From: Heterostelium multicystogenum
Lineage: Eukaryota; Evosea; Eumycetozoa; Acytosteliales; Acytosteliaceae
Direction of reading: 5' to 3'
DNA length: 64,000 nt
Assembly: GCA_003667245.1 (NCBI GenBank)
Contig: RCNN01000070.1
Coordinates: 45,523 to 109,522 of the forward strand
Part shown: positions 24,155-33,703 of the stretch, in pieces
How the letters are laid out: each line of letters begins with the position of its first letter
Numbering within the stretch: the first letter of the stretch is position 1
Made by a program: the position numbers and the translations under genes
Notes under the pieces: generated by a model
Seen by the model: only the letters and a program-made list of their open reading frames with translations
Database searches by the model: none
Told to the model about the DNA's origin: nothing

Positions 24155-26960
24155 TTATTTGTTGGTTTTCTTTGTTAAACCTCTTGGTATCATTAAAGTT
24201 GGTCTTCTCTGTGGTATATTATTATCATTGGTTGTTGTAGTTGTTGTTGCTGTAGTTGTTGGCTTTTTCTATTTGACCAGCTGGAACTGGAGCTTTACCA
24301 CCACCAGGTGGTTTGGATCTTGCAACATTCATAATCTTTCCCATAAAATATTTCTGATTCATCTTGAGTGCTTTTTTCAACATTTTCTTGATCTGGTAAA
24401 TCCATGTAGGCAAATGGTCTTCCACCAGGCTTGAGGATTAATCTATCTCTGTCCACTGGAAACCCTTACCAGTGAAGAAATCTTCCATTTTTTCTTTGGT
24501 AACTGTTTTGGCAAGATTATTAATAAACACTGTTTTACCCTCGGTATTGGCATAATTGATGACTGGTGCTGGATGTTCATCAGTTGGTGTTGTATCCATT
24601 GGTGTGTTTGTCGCTCCAGAATTTCCATTGGCTGCTTGCTGATGTAGTTGCTTCTCATCTTCACGACGCTTTTGAATCTTTTTGTTGGAATATTCTACCT
24701 TTAATCTGAATCCTTTAAGTTCATGTCCATCAATCTCTAGTGCTTTGGCAGCACTGTCAGCTTCCTTAAACTCAACGAATGCAATACCCTTTGATCGTCC
24801 CATTTTGTCCGTAAACAATCTCGACAAGATCCAGCTCGCCAAAAGGGTTTGAACAACTCTGCCAGTTGCTCATTGGTGGTTTGCAAATGAAATATTCGAG
24901 ACATATAAAACCTTTTTTCTATCAACTTTGGCTTTTCTTTTTCTTTGCTTTCTTGCTTTTCTTTCTTTTGTCTCTTTCTCTCGTTGAATTTATCCTCTGT
25001 TAACTTTTCTCTTTTTCTCTGCTTCTTCCATACGCTTCTGCTCACGCGCCATATTATCAGCGATTACCTTCTCTTGCTTAGCCCACCACTTCTGGTAGCA
25101 GGCCAAAGCATGCTGTTGATGACTCAAATCTCCATACAATCTTTCAAAATCTATCCAACTCTGGAACACTTCAGATGTTGCATTGACAGAATTACTGGAA
25201 TCACTGTATAGAGTTCTACACTTTTCATAGTTTCCACACTCCAACTCCATTGCTATATAATCTGTACAAATATAATACTGGCTATTGAAACTAAGCAACA
25301 AATCAAATTGCTTTCTTGATTCCTCCACTGATTTCAATTGTCTGTATTCAAACTTTGCCCAGAATAATAAAGATCACTTAAATTCATTGTTGCATCTTGG
25401 ACTATAAATAAATTAACCTATATATATTAGTACACTATCAAAGTTATTTTAAATGGTGATTTCCTTACATTGTATAAAAAAGTCATAGTTTCTTTGTAAA
25501 TGTTGTCTTAGTAAATCGATGGTTGATGTTTCTTTGGACTGTTGATCTATAGTGTCTCCATAGATAATCAAATCTTGCATTGAAACACTAATTTATAGTC
25601 GTTGGTCGATGCCAAACCAGCTGCCAATGCTCTTTCAAATACCTGCTCCAATGCATTGATGGGCTTACCATGATTCTCAAGTGATTGTAAATAGTGTGTC
25701 CATAAATCTCCACTCCAGTAAATATTGCGAACAGCACGATCGTAGGTTGCAAACAATCGAGTGTCATCCACCAGTTTGTGAGTGTCTTCATATTGGAGAT
25801 ATTCATTCCACAGCTGCCAGCTGTCTGCATGTCTGCTAATAGCACGCTCGAAGAGTACAAGTATTCTCATTGGCTTTTTCTTTTGGTCGAATTTGCAATA
25901 CTCAAGCCAATTGGCGACGGTATCACCATCCTGCTTTCCAAGCTTATCTTCGAATGGCTGATGCAACTCCATCTGCTTCAATGCATTCTTGTATCTCGTC
26001 TGCAATCCAACATCTGCTTCAGGCTTATAATTGTTGTCTTGAATCGAATTCTCCCAATCTATATAGGCACTGTATAAATCGAATAAATTCACTTGTGAAC
26101 AACTCAGTTGGTTGTGATAGATCTGTCTAATACGCGAAATCTGTTGCTGATACTGACTTCCAGCCGCCGATGACTGAGGTACTGCACTGAGAACATTCAT
26201 CTCAAAAATTCTGTACTGTGACCAGAGCATAGGAGAGTCTAGCTCATGGTCTGTACATGCACTAATGGCTCTATCATACATTGCTCTAATAGTTTTTGAA
26301 CTGCTGGGTATCGGTTTGCAGAATTTCATTCATTGACATCAAATCAGGTGAGTTTACATCCTGAATATACTGGCAATATTTAACCCATATCTTAACACCT
26401 AAATAATATAAACATGTTAATCGTAATCCTATCTACTCCGTCCACACTTGTTGATCGTACTTAAGAAATCATTGATAGCCAATTCGAAAAGATCAATCAT
26501 CTGTTGATTGTCCAAGTGCTTGATTCTTTTCATCGTCGAGCCAAGCTAGCCATACATTCTCTGGAAGTGGAAATACCGTCTGGCATGACTTACGCGCAGA
26601 TCTGAGTCTCTCAGTATCAACTGGACGAACCTGACGCAATGCATTGATATACTCTAAAATGTTTTTCAAATGAATAAGGATTCTCTCTAACCTTTAATGA
26701 TAAATATCATCAATCAATATCAATCAATACCAATCATTCAAAAGCTATTTAATACATACCTTAATCTCCAAATGTTCAATAGCTTCATTTGAAATTGTAT
26801 TTGGACCCGATTCATTTTCATCATCTTCATCATCGTCATCTTCATCGTCGTCATCATCATCATCACTGCTAATATCTATTCCATTTTCATCATTGTCATC
26901 CATTTCAGCATCTTGCTCGTCATCATCATCAACATCATCTTTATATTCTCGACTAAACAT
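24155..26960 (-). CDS. sart3: SART3/Prp24-like U4/U6 recycling factor (HAT repeats + RRMs)
   Basis: Start ATG at 26960 (MFSREYKDD). Order: very acidic N-terminus (26940-26800), HAT half-TPR repeats (26640-25000, for example AISRHADSWQLWNEYLQYED and IPSSSKTIRAMYDRAI), a Lys/Glu-rich nuclear-type linker (KKEKQESKEKEKPK), RRM1 (near 24900-24690, GRSKGIAFVEFKEADSAAKAL), a spacer, RRM2 (TVFINNLAKTVTKEKMEDFF) and a tail with PQRRPTLMIPRGLTKK. HAT plus two RRMs plus this tail is the SART3/p110 layout, the factor that reanneals U4 and U6 snRNAs. Several introns are seen (near 26755, 26400, 25470). Frame breaks near 24840, 24440 and 24230. It overlaps no gene and converges on the transglutaminase-like gene with about 160 bp between. 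Confidence 0.87.
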
Positions 26961-27528
26961 ATTCCAATACAAAAGGTAATAGAGTTGTTATTGATCTCTA
27001 GCTAGCAGGACTCCACAAGCTTGTACACCAAACAGAGTTAATTAATCCACAAGGGTGAAGTTACACGTTCACCTATTTTTTAATTTTTTTCAATTTTTTT
27101 AATCATTCACTAAAAACAAACAGAATTCAGCAAACAGTTGGTCTGACACTACTAACCTACCGCAACACTATCATTCTCAATAACACAACAAGACAACAAG
27201 AACAACACATCATCACCTCCCAATCCATCATCAACATTAACATCTAGATATAAATAGTATTTAAGTTTCTACTAAAACTATATTATTATTATTATTATTA
27301 TAAGTATAGTAGATAGTTTAGTAGCTTCTTTTTAAAAATCAATTAACTTAATTTAATTGATATCTTTTATATTCTCTTACCTCTTCTGATTATTATATAT
27401 ATATAATATATAATATATATAATACCAATTCTATTTTTATTTATTTTTTAAACGAATAAGTCTATATATAAGTTTCACAGTATTTTTAATCTTGTTAATA
27501 ATAGTAATAATATAATATCAATATAGAA
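26961..27528. promoter_or_regulatory. Shared upstream region of SART3-like and eIF4E genes
   Basis: About 570 bp separate two divergent start codons, so both promoters should lie here. The sequence has T runs near 27080, ATT repeats near 27285 and TATATAT palindromes near 27395-27420. No factor site is recognised. Confidence 0.5.
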
Positions 27529-28471
27529 ATGCAAAATAATAGTAGTAGTAGTGCAGAGTCTAATGGCACTGATCAAGAAATTATAGATAGCAAGCGGATA
27601 CCATAAATTGGATTGTAGTTGGACCATATGGGTTGTTGATCCAACCAGAAAGATTGCAACACAATCAAATACTGCTTCACACGATGACTACATGTCAAGC
27701 TTAGAGAATTTGGGTTCTTTCGATACAGTATGTTTCCCAATCTACATCTACAAACATATCAACCAGCCAAAACTAATATACTCTTTATTTGTCATTCTAT
27801 CTATTTGCCATCTAAATCAACAATAGGTTGAAGATTTTTGGATGTATGTATCTTTATTCTATTATTATATTAAAGGATATCATAATAACGATGTGTTTAT
27901 TTACTCTTTTTACTACCTTTAGTTTATATCATAAACTTAAACCACCCTCAAAGATGGCCCTTGATTCAACTTATCATCTTTTTAAAACAGGTATTAACCC
28001 AACATGGGAAGACCCAGTCAACAACAATGGTGGAAAATGGGTTTTAAATCTCAATGCCTCCAACAATAGCAGATATTCTCCCGATGTTGATTCAATTTGG
28101 GAAAACATTGTAAGGCACCCAATATCACTACTACTACTAAATGACTGAGGCTAACATCATGATTACTGAAAACTATAACAACAACAGGTTTTAGGTACTG
28201 TAGGAGAAACCATTGATACAGAAAGAGATATATGTGGTATTGTTATAAATAAACGTGAGAGACTCGACAGAATTTCAATTTGGAACAGAGACTCTTCAAA
28301 CTCCAAAGGAATAGACTCACTGAAAAAACAACATTTTAGAATCATTACCACCCAATGCTCAAAACGCAAAGCTCAATTTAAAAGTACCAAATTCACAAAT
28401 CAATGAATACTTTACAGGGTACTCTTCAAAATTCAAACGAAGGTATCTCAACTACAACAACAAACTCATAA
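27529..28471 (+). CDS. eif4e: Translation initiation factor eIF4E
   Basis: Cap-binding protein. The start is at 27529 with a Ser/Asn-rich N-terminus (MQNNSSSSAESNGTDQE). The body shows the eIF4E pattern of spaced tryptophans: HKLDCSWTIWVVDP, FDTVEDFWILYHKLKPPSKM, GINPTWEDPVNNNGGKWVL, DSIWENIVLGTVGE and then ICGIVINKRERLDRISIW. Introns fit at 27729-27825, 27844-27922 and about 28109-28188. The second join (TGG AT + T TTA) restores DFWILYHKL. Frame breaks occur near 27602 (one surplus base) and in the AAAAAA near 28323; the C-terminal 40 codons are uncertain. Family assignment is firm. Which paralogue it is cannot be told. Confidence 0.88.
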
Positions 28472-29096
28472 GTAATGTATTGATGATTCACAACAACAAC
28501 AACAACAACAATAACACAACAACAATAAGTCAATACAATCAATTATGAATAATCTTTAAAATGTTACCATTATCAGTAATATCCGAAATTAAGTATTGAT
28601 TGCAAATCAATAATATCAAACAAATGATAAACAAACAAAAACCAATATTGTTTTTAATTAATCACTACCTTTAAAGAACAAATAAAGATATGATGTTTAA
28701 AATAGAAACTATAAATCGTTTATAAGAGAATCTTTTAATAATATTTAACTAAATAAATGTGTTTTGAAGTCAGTGAGTATTTTACAAAGGTAGAAAATAC
28801 ATGATTTAAAAATACCTTTAGATAACCTGTATCAATAGGCCTGATATCCACAAAATGTTTGATTTCAAACCATTTGATTATTATTTCTGATTAATAATTG
28901 TTGTTTTGTTATTTTTTTAGATCTTAGGAGAGCAATGGGTTCAACAGCTCTGGACGATCCTATTGAGTCGTACCATAGAGATAGGGAAGTTGATACTCAG
29001 GATTCTTTGGAGAAAGTGTTTCAACATTGGATTGTCGAAGGGGCTGACTCGATTATTTTGTTTTATTATTTTAAACTACATTTTTGTTGTTGTTTT
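28472..29096. other. Intergenic and degenerate coding-like stretch
   Basis: AT-rich downstream sequence of eIF4E with CAA repeats near 28490. From 28920 the composition changes: a T run ending in AG is followed by a readable stretch (STALDDPIESYHRDREVDTQD, then SLEKVFQHWIVEGADS) that loses character after 29055. A related phrase, KVFQQWTVKYFEATEDF, recurs at 29390-29445. This looks like the remains of an exon or of a mobile-element ORF. Confidence 0.35.
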
Positions 29097-29361
29097 GTTT
29101 TTTTAACCATTCAGATGTTTATTTAAGGTAGAGTTTAGAAGCCTACAATCTGTAGAATTTCTTTTTTACAACTACTCTCCGGTTGTTATGACCATCATCT
29201 ATTCAGCCTTGGGGTTAATCATTTTATAGAGGCATAATTTTTTTTTTTTTTTTTTTGTTTGTTATAACCATACAGTTGTTTTTATTAAGGTAGGGTTTAG
29301 AAGCCTACAGATTTCTTTTTACAACCACAGGCCGGTTGTGATGACCATCATTTTATAGAGG
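29097..29361. repeat. Two tandem copies of a structured ~110-140 bp repeat
   Basis: Copy A is about 29097-29241 and copy B about 29257-29361. Both contain the block AAGGTAG(A/G)GTTTAGAAGCCTAC, then a hairpin-forming ACAACYA..CCGGTTGT, then ATGACCATCAT and TTTTATAGAGGCAT. They are separated by an 18-T run. A truncated third copy (GAGAGGCATAACTATCTATT, 29640-29659) lies after the tRNA-like unit. The coordinates are approximate. Confidence 0.6.
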
Positions 29362-29389
29362 CATGACTGCCTATTATTATTTGGAGCAA

Positions 29390-29523
29390 GGTGTTTCAAC
29401 AGTGGACTGTTAAGTATTTCGAAGCGACAGAAGATTTTAAGAGTACACCAATGGTTTACGTAGTTGAGGGCTTCGATTGTCAATTTACATATTCTTCATG
29501 GCGGGATGGTATCATACAGACTT
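29390..29523 (+). pseudogene. Short coding relic, unidentified
   Basis: An open stretch reads SKVFQQWTVKYFEATEDF, then KSTPMVYVVEGFDCQFTYSS and WRDGIIQT before a stop. It has no start codon or partner exon in the right place and sits among repeats. It shares the KVFQ(Q/H)W phrase with the stretch at 28990-29050, suggesting two fragments of a duplicated ancestor. No family is recognised. Confidence 0.3.
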
Positions 29524-29562
29524 GAGAGTACATGGGTTCACTGGAAGTGTATGGGGAAAAAC

Positions 29563-29636
29563 TGGAAAACCCGGGATTCGAACCCACGACCCAAGGCGTC
29601 ACAAGCAGACTACCATACCACATCAGCTATTCTGCC
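29563..29636 (-). ncRNA. tRNA-like Pol III unit (tRNA pseudogene or SINE head)
   Basis: Reverse strand has an A-box-like TAGCTGATGTGG, a perfect B box GGTTCGAATCC at tRNA spacing, and a TTTTT terminator just after the end (near 29557). Total length is 74 nt, as for a tRNA. Yet the acceptor (GGCAGAA against GTTTTCC) and anticodon stem pair poorly and no clear anticodon loop forms. A 7-bp inverted repeat (CCAAGGC/GCCTTGG) spans the 5' half. It is therefore either a decayed tRNA or a tRNA-derived short element. Confidence 0.5.
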
Positions 29637-29810
29637 TTGGAGAGGCATAACTATCTATTATTTGGGCAAGGTGTTTCAAAAAAAAAAAAAAAAAAAATTC
29701 AAATGTAAAATTTACAATGCGCGCATTGTGGAATAATTTTTCGAAAAGAAAGTTTAATAAATAGGATACTGATCAGGTATACTAATTATTAAAGGTACTC
29801 AAATAATGAA

Positions 29811-29904
29811 CTATTCACAGTTAGTTGTGTATTCAAAACTAGAGAGTTTTATTAATTAAGATATAAATACCTATTCACAGTTAGTTGTGTATTCAAAACT
29901 AGAG
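29811..29904. repeat. 34-bp exact direct repeat, 60-bp period
   Basis: CTATTCACAGTTAGTTGTGT plus ATTCAAAACTAGAG occurs at 29811-29844 and again, unchanged, at 29871-29904. The 26 bp between are AT-rich. The second copy runs into a long T tract (about 29926-29950) on the 3' side of the retroelement. Confidence 0.85.
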
Positions 29905-30001
29905 TGAATAGTAAAATCAATGATTTTTTTTTTTTTTTTTTTTTTTTTTATTTTTAATCATCCAGTGATCATAATTTATTACTTAAATAATAAATGGTGA
30001 G

Positions 30002-30083
30002 GGTCAGAACCTCACAGTGTACCATATATATATATATTTCACGACACAAAGGGACAGTCGTGATTGTCCGAAATATATATATT
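30002..30083. other. Two hairpins in the retroelement 3' region
   Basis: One hairpin is GGTGAGG..CCTCAC near 30000-30018. The second has arms ATATATATTTC / GAAATATATAT around inner arms TCACGAC / GTCGTGA (about 30028-30080). Both lie between the ORF2 stop and the outer A tail. They may be 3' UTR structures recognised by the RT, or boundaries of an older insertion. Confidence 0.5.
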
Positions 30084-30166
30084 TTTTTTTTTTTTTCATT
30101 TTTCCCGTTTTCCTGTTTTTTTTTTTTTTTTTTTTTTTTGTTTTGTATTCATATCCAAATGAAATA

Positions 30167-33100
30167 TTAATCTATAAATGAACGCGGGAGCGCCAGATTG
30201 GGGATATCGCAACCAGAGATGGTGAAAATGTTCCAGTCTTTTTTGAACTCATTGATAGCAACGGTGGTGGCTGGTTCAGCAGTGCCTTTGGAAGTCAGCG
30301 ATAAACAGAGCTTATGGTAATTTATTGCAACCAAGTTTTTATAATACTTGCTTGACAACTTAGGAATGTTAGTGAAGTCAAGTGTCTTATCACCATACAG
30401 ATTGTTGGACACCACTCTCCATATGGCTCTGATTATGCACGCGGTTAAATGCAGAAACGGCAGTTTGGTTCTCTTACCTGATTTGGTATTTATAAAAGAG
30501 ATGTTAGAGATAGACCAGTTTAGGAGATTGTAACCGCAATATCTTCTATATTGATTCTTGATTTTTGATAGTAAAGTTAACCCAAAAAGAGCAATGCAAC
30601 CAAAGAAATAATGGTCATATGGCTTTGAGTCTATTGAAAGACCACACAGGACACAGTTATGCTCTTCCCTGAGATGGTTAATGGGGAGAGCGTGGGCGAA
30701 GAAACGGAATATAACGTCCCGACAGGCCGGACCTTTGATTTTGGCTATGTTCTTGAACTGCTCATCAAAAGAGAATCTAGTCAGCAGGGAAATGGTACTT
30801 TGACCATCAGTTCTTCTGATGTAAGGATGATCCTTCTTAAACAACTTCCCGTAGATTTCACTGAGGCTAGGGAGTTCATTGCATGGGAGGCGTATAGGGG
30901 AACCATGTCGCGTGTTGGAGGCTAGTCTGTCTCTAAACTCAAGCCAGGGAAGATAATAAGACTTAACGACGATGGGAAGGTCATCAACGTTGATTTTGTA
31001 GGCCTTGAGGTCGGCCACGAGGTTTTTCCAATTTTTGAAATAACCAAAGTTTTTGTCCGAACCAAGGACTCTGTTGAAAACCCATATTTTATAGGCCTTC
31101 GATCTGAGCCTAAGGTCAAAGAGGTTAAAACCACCAACCTCCCAAGGGAAGCAAGACCGGTCGGAGGCCATTAAAGTTATGAAATTTGAAGATACAATCC
31201 TAGAGGAAGAGAAAAACCAATTAATCAGTTTGTTTAATTTTGTAAAATCTTCGTCCGACGGAGACTCCAGGTAGAGATGATAGAAGAGCTTAGGCAAAAC
31301 ATATGAGTTAATGATGGCCGACCTAGCCCTAAGGGTTAGTGAAGGTCTTTTGAATAGGGAGACGTCAGCTTTGATTTGATTAATGAGAGTACTTAGCTTA
31401 GATTCGTGACCTTTGGACCCAAACATCACCCCAAGGTAGCGCTCATTGGTAGTGGAGACAGGGAAAGGCGACATGGATACATCAATACCATTGAGAGGGA
31501 TAACTGTACACTTGGATGGGTTGATCCTAGCAGATGTGGCTAGTTTAAATTTATCAAACCAACCAAGCACCAGGTCGAGTTCTTCGAAAGAGGAGTTGAG
31601 GGAGGCGGTGTCGTCTGCGAATTGGAGGAGCTTCACAAGGTCAACAACCGAGGGAGGACCAATACGCCTTGTTGGAGATGGGCCGGACTTAAGACCGACA
31701 ATATTCTTGTCAGCCAGAATGGCTCTAGCCAGGGCCTCAATGACCAAAACAAAAAGGGAGGCTGATATCGGGTCACCTTGTTTGGTGCCTCTATTGATTT
31801 TGAAGAAGTCTGTTGGAAACCCATTAACTAAGACATTAGCAAGCGAGTTTCTGAGCATGGCCATAATGAGCTTAACGAATGGAGCAGGTATCTTAACATG
31901 GTGCAGCACTCTTTCAATGGAGTCATGAGTGACAGAGTCAAAAGCCTTAAGCAAGTCAAAAAGGGTAATGATGGCCTGTATATTTCCCTGCTTAGCAGCC
32001 TCAATGATTTCTTTTAGGAGTATAGTATTATCATGAATAAGTCTACCTGGGACGAATCCATTTTGGAACACATTGATTACTGCGTGCAGCACAGGTTCCA
32101 GCCTTTTGGTGACTATTTTACTCAACAGTTTGTAGTCAACATTAAGGAGAGTGATAGGCCGCCGGTTATCAATGCTAAGCTTGTCACCTTTCTTAAAAAT
32201 GGTGGTAATAGATCCCATCTTAAACCTGTCCGGCATGGACTCAGGAGATTTGAGTAGGTCATTGAAAACACCAGTAAGAACGGGCGAGAGAACTTCCGAG
32301 AATGAGGAGTAGAAGGCACCTGTAAGACCGTCAGGCCCTGGCGACTTGGAAGGATCTGTAGACCGAATTGCTTCCATAACCTCATCTACCGATATTGGCT
32401 GACAGCGGAATAATTGGGAAACATGAGGTTCAATAATCCAGTGTTTCAGCAGTTCATCGTGAACCGAAGAGTCACAATCCGCCTCGGTGTATAAGTTCTT
32501 GTAATAAGTAAAGAAGGCATCACTAACTTCAAGAGGCTGGTTAACCACTGAGCCGGTTGCAGGATGCCTGATTTCGCCTATAGGAGGCTCAGACATTCTT
32601 CTCTTTAGGGCACGGGTGAGGGACAATGAGGGGTGTTCGCCAGATATTAGATCATCATTAAATCTGGCACAGTACAACATATTCTTTTTCTCTATCAAGT
32701 CATCAAGTTCTGCTTTTATGGAGCAGTACTCTTCTGAGGCGGGAGGAAGCTCAGAGAGCCTCATATTTAAATGGTGAATGCTATTAATAGTGGATCTCTG
32801 TACAATCTTTTGAAGTTTAGCAATAGATTTCGCCAACTTACTTTTGACGCTGAGCCACCTGTTACAGGACCACTCAGCGTTACCATTAGATAAAAAGCCT
32901 GTAACATATGTCCTAACCTTGCTATCAGAGAGGACATTTTTGTCAAGTACCCATCTTTTACCACACTTGATTGGAGGTTCAAGCCTAAGCGAGCGCAAGA
33001 TGATAGGGCAGTGATCAGATTTGGTGTGATTGAGCCTGGACAAGACAGAGCCTTGACACATGCTTCTGTTGACATAGAGTCTGTCAAGTCTGCGGCTGAC

Positions 33101-33703
33101 TTCCTTGGGGAGTCCATGAATGGAGCACTTCCAAGTAGATAAGTTAGTCGCAGCACCAGTGTCAACTAAACCATGGTAGGAAGCAATGGACTCAACAAGG
33201 AAAGACAATTCGTCATGATCATTATCAACCGACCACATGGGATCAGAAGGGGAAAGAGAGTTGAAATCGCCAGCTATGACATCGATTTTGTGGTCAAACA
33301 AGACGTCCAAGCTAGCCAGTTTTTCAGCAAAACTATTTCTGCAGGCAAGAGTAGCAGGAGCATAGATTGCCAGGATATTAAGGGAGTGACCAGAGTGGGA
33401 AGCGCTAACTAAGAGGTAGCGACCATCAGGGTCAGAAGCCAGTAACTTGAGGGTAGAAGACCCTCCTAGTCTGGAAGTTTTAACTACAGCGACGCCTGTA
33501 CCTCTACCATTAGCGGTGAGGACAATACGATCTTTGTAGTTGTTAAGGAGGCAATGATTACTAGCCTCACCGTTGAGTTCGGTGAGTACTGCGTAATCAC
33601 AGCCAAAGGAGTCCAGGTGTTTTTTAACGGTGCTGGAGGAATCAGGCTGCGAGGCCCCCTGGACATTCCATACAGCAACGGTGACCTTCGACGGGTAACT
33701 CAT
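30167..33703 (-). CDS. Retrotransposon ORF2: AP-endonuclease / reverse transcriptase
   Basis: Intact 1178-residue protein starting MSYPSKVTVAVWNVQG. The endonuclease part (about residues 1-240) shows NVQG, TELNGEAS, AGDFNSL and TKSDHCPII, the Asn, Glu, Asp and His of APE-type nucleases. The reverse transcriptase (about 440-740) shows SPGPDGLTGAFY, RPITLLNVDYKLLSK, NGFVPGR, TLFDLLKAFDSV, RGTKQGDPISASLF and the catalytic QFADD. A later Cys/His motif (CVLCGLSIDSKP..HYFFGC) is the zinc-finger-like tail of such RTs. It copies the element RNA by target-primed reverse transcription. Its ATG overlaps the ORF1 stop. No frameshift or nonsense codon is present. Confidence 0.96.
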   Translation of the reverse strand: MSYPSKVTVAVWNVQGASQPDSSSTVKKHLDSFGCDYAVLTELNGEASNHCLLNNYKDRIVLTANGRGTGVAVVKTSRLGGSSTLKLLASDPDGRYLLVSASHSGHSLNILAIYAPATLACRNSFAEKLASLDVLFDHKIDVIAGDFNSLSPSDPMWSVDNDHDELSFLVESIASYHGLVDTGAATNLSTWKCSIHGLPKEVSRRLDRLYVNRSMCQGSVLSRLNHTKSDHCPIILRSLRLEPPIKCGKRWVLDKNVLSDSKVRTYVTGFLSNGNAEWSCNRWLSVKSKLAKSIAKLQKIVQRSTINSIHHLNMRLSELPPASEEYCSIKAELDDLIEKKNMLYCARFNDDLISGEHPSLSLTRALKRRMSEPPIGEIRHPATGSVVNQPLEVSDAFFTYYKNLYTEADCDSSVHDELLKHWIIEPHVSQLFRCQPISVDEVMEAIRSTDPSKSPGPDGLTGAFYSSFSEVLSPVLTGVFNDLLKSPESMPDRFKMGSITTIFKKGDKLSIDNRRPITLLNVDYKLLSKIVTKRLEPVLHAVINVFQNGFVPGRLIHDNTILLKEIIEAAKQGNIQAIITLFDLLKAFDSVTHDSIERVLHHVKIPAPFVKLIMAMLRNSLANVLVNGFPTDFFKINRGTKQGDPISASLFVLVIEALARAILADKNIVGLKSGPSPTRRIGPPSVVDLVKLLQFADDTASLNSSFEELDLVLGWFDKFKLATSARINPSKCTVIPLNGIDVSMSPFPVSTTNERYLGVMFGSKGHESKLSTLINQIKADVSLFKRPSLTLRARSAIINSYVLPKLFYHLYLESPSDEDFTKLNKLINWFFSSSRIVSSNFITLMASDRSCFPWEVGGFNLFDLRLRSKAYKIWVFNRVLGSDKNFGYFKNWKNLVADLKAYKINVDDLPIVVKSYYLPWLEFRDRLASNTRHGSPIRLPCNELPSLSEIYGKLFKKDHPYIRRTDGQSTISLLTRFSFDEQFKNIAKIKGPACRDVIFRFFAHALPINHLREEHNCVLCGLSIDSKPYDHYFFGCIALFGLTLLSKIKNQYRRYCGYNLLNWSISNISFINTKSGKRTKLPFLHLTACIIRAIWRVVSNNLYGDKTLDFTNIPKLSSKYYKNLVAINYHKLCLSLTSKGTAEPATTVAINEFKKDWNIFTISGCDIPNLALPRSFID

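Noticed and set aside
26745..26972. Start of the SART3-like gene at 26972
   Set aside because: That codon is TTG; the first ATG in frame is at 26960.
30026..30081. Possible self-cleaving hammerhead ribozyme in the retroelement 3' region
   Set aside because: GAAA is present beside the stem but no CUGANGA core occurs at the required place on either strand.
31446..31928. Plus-strand open stretches inside the retroelement
   Set aside because: Antisense shadows of the intact RT ORF.
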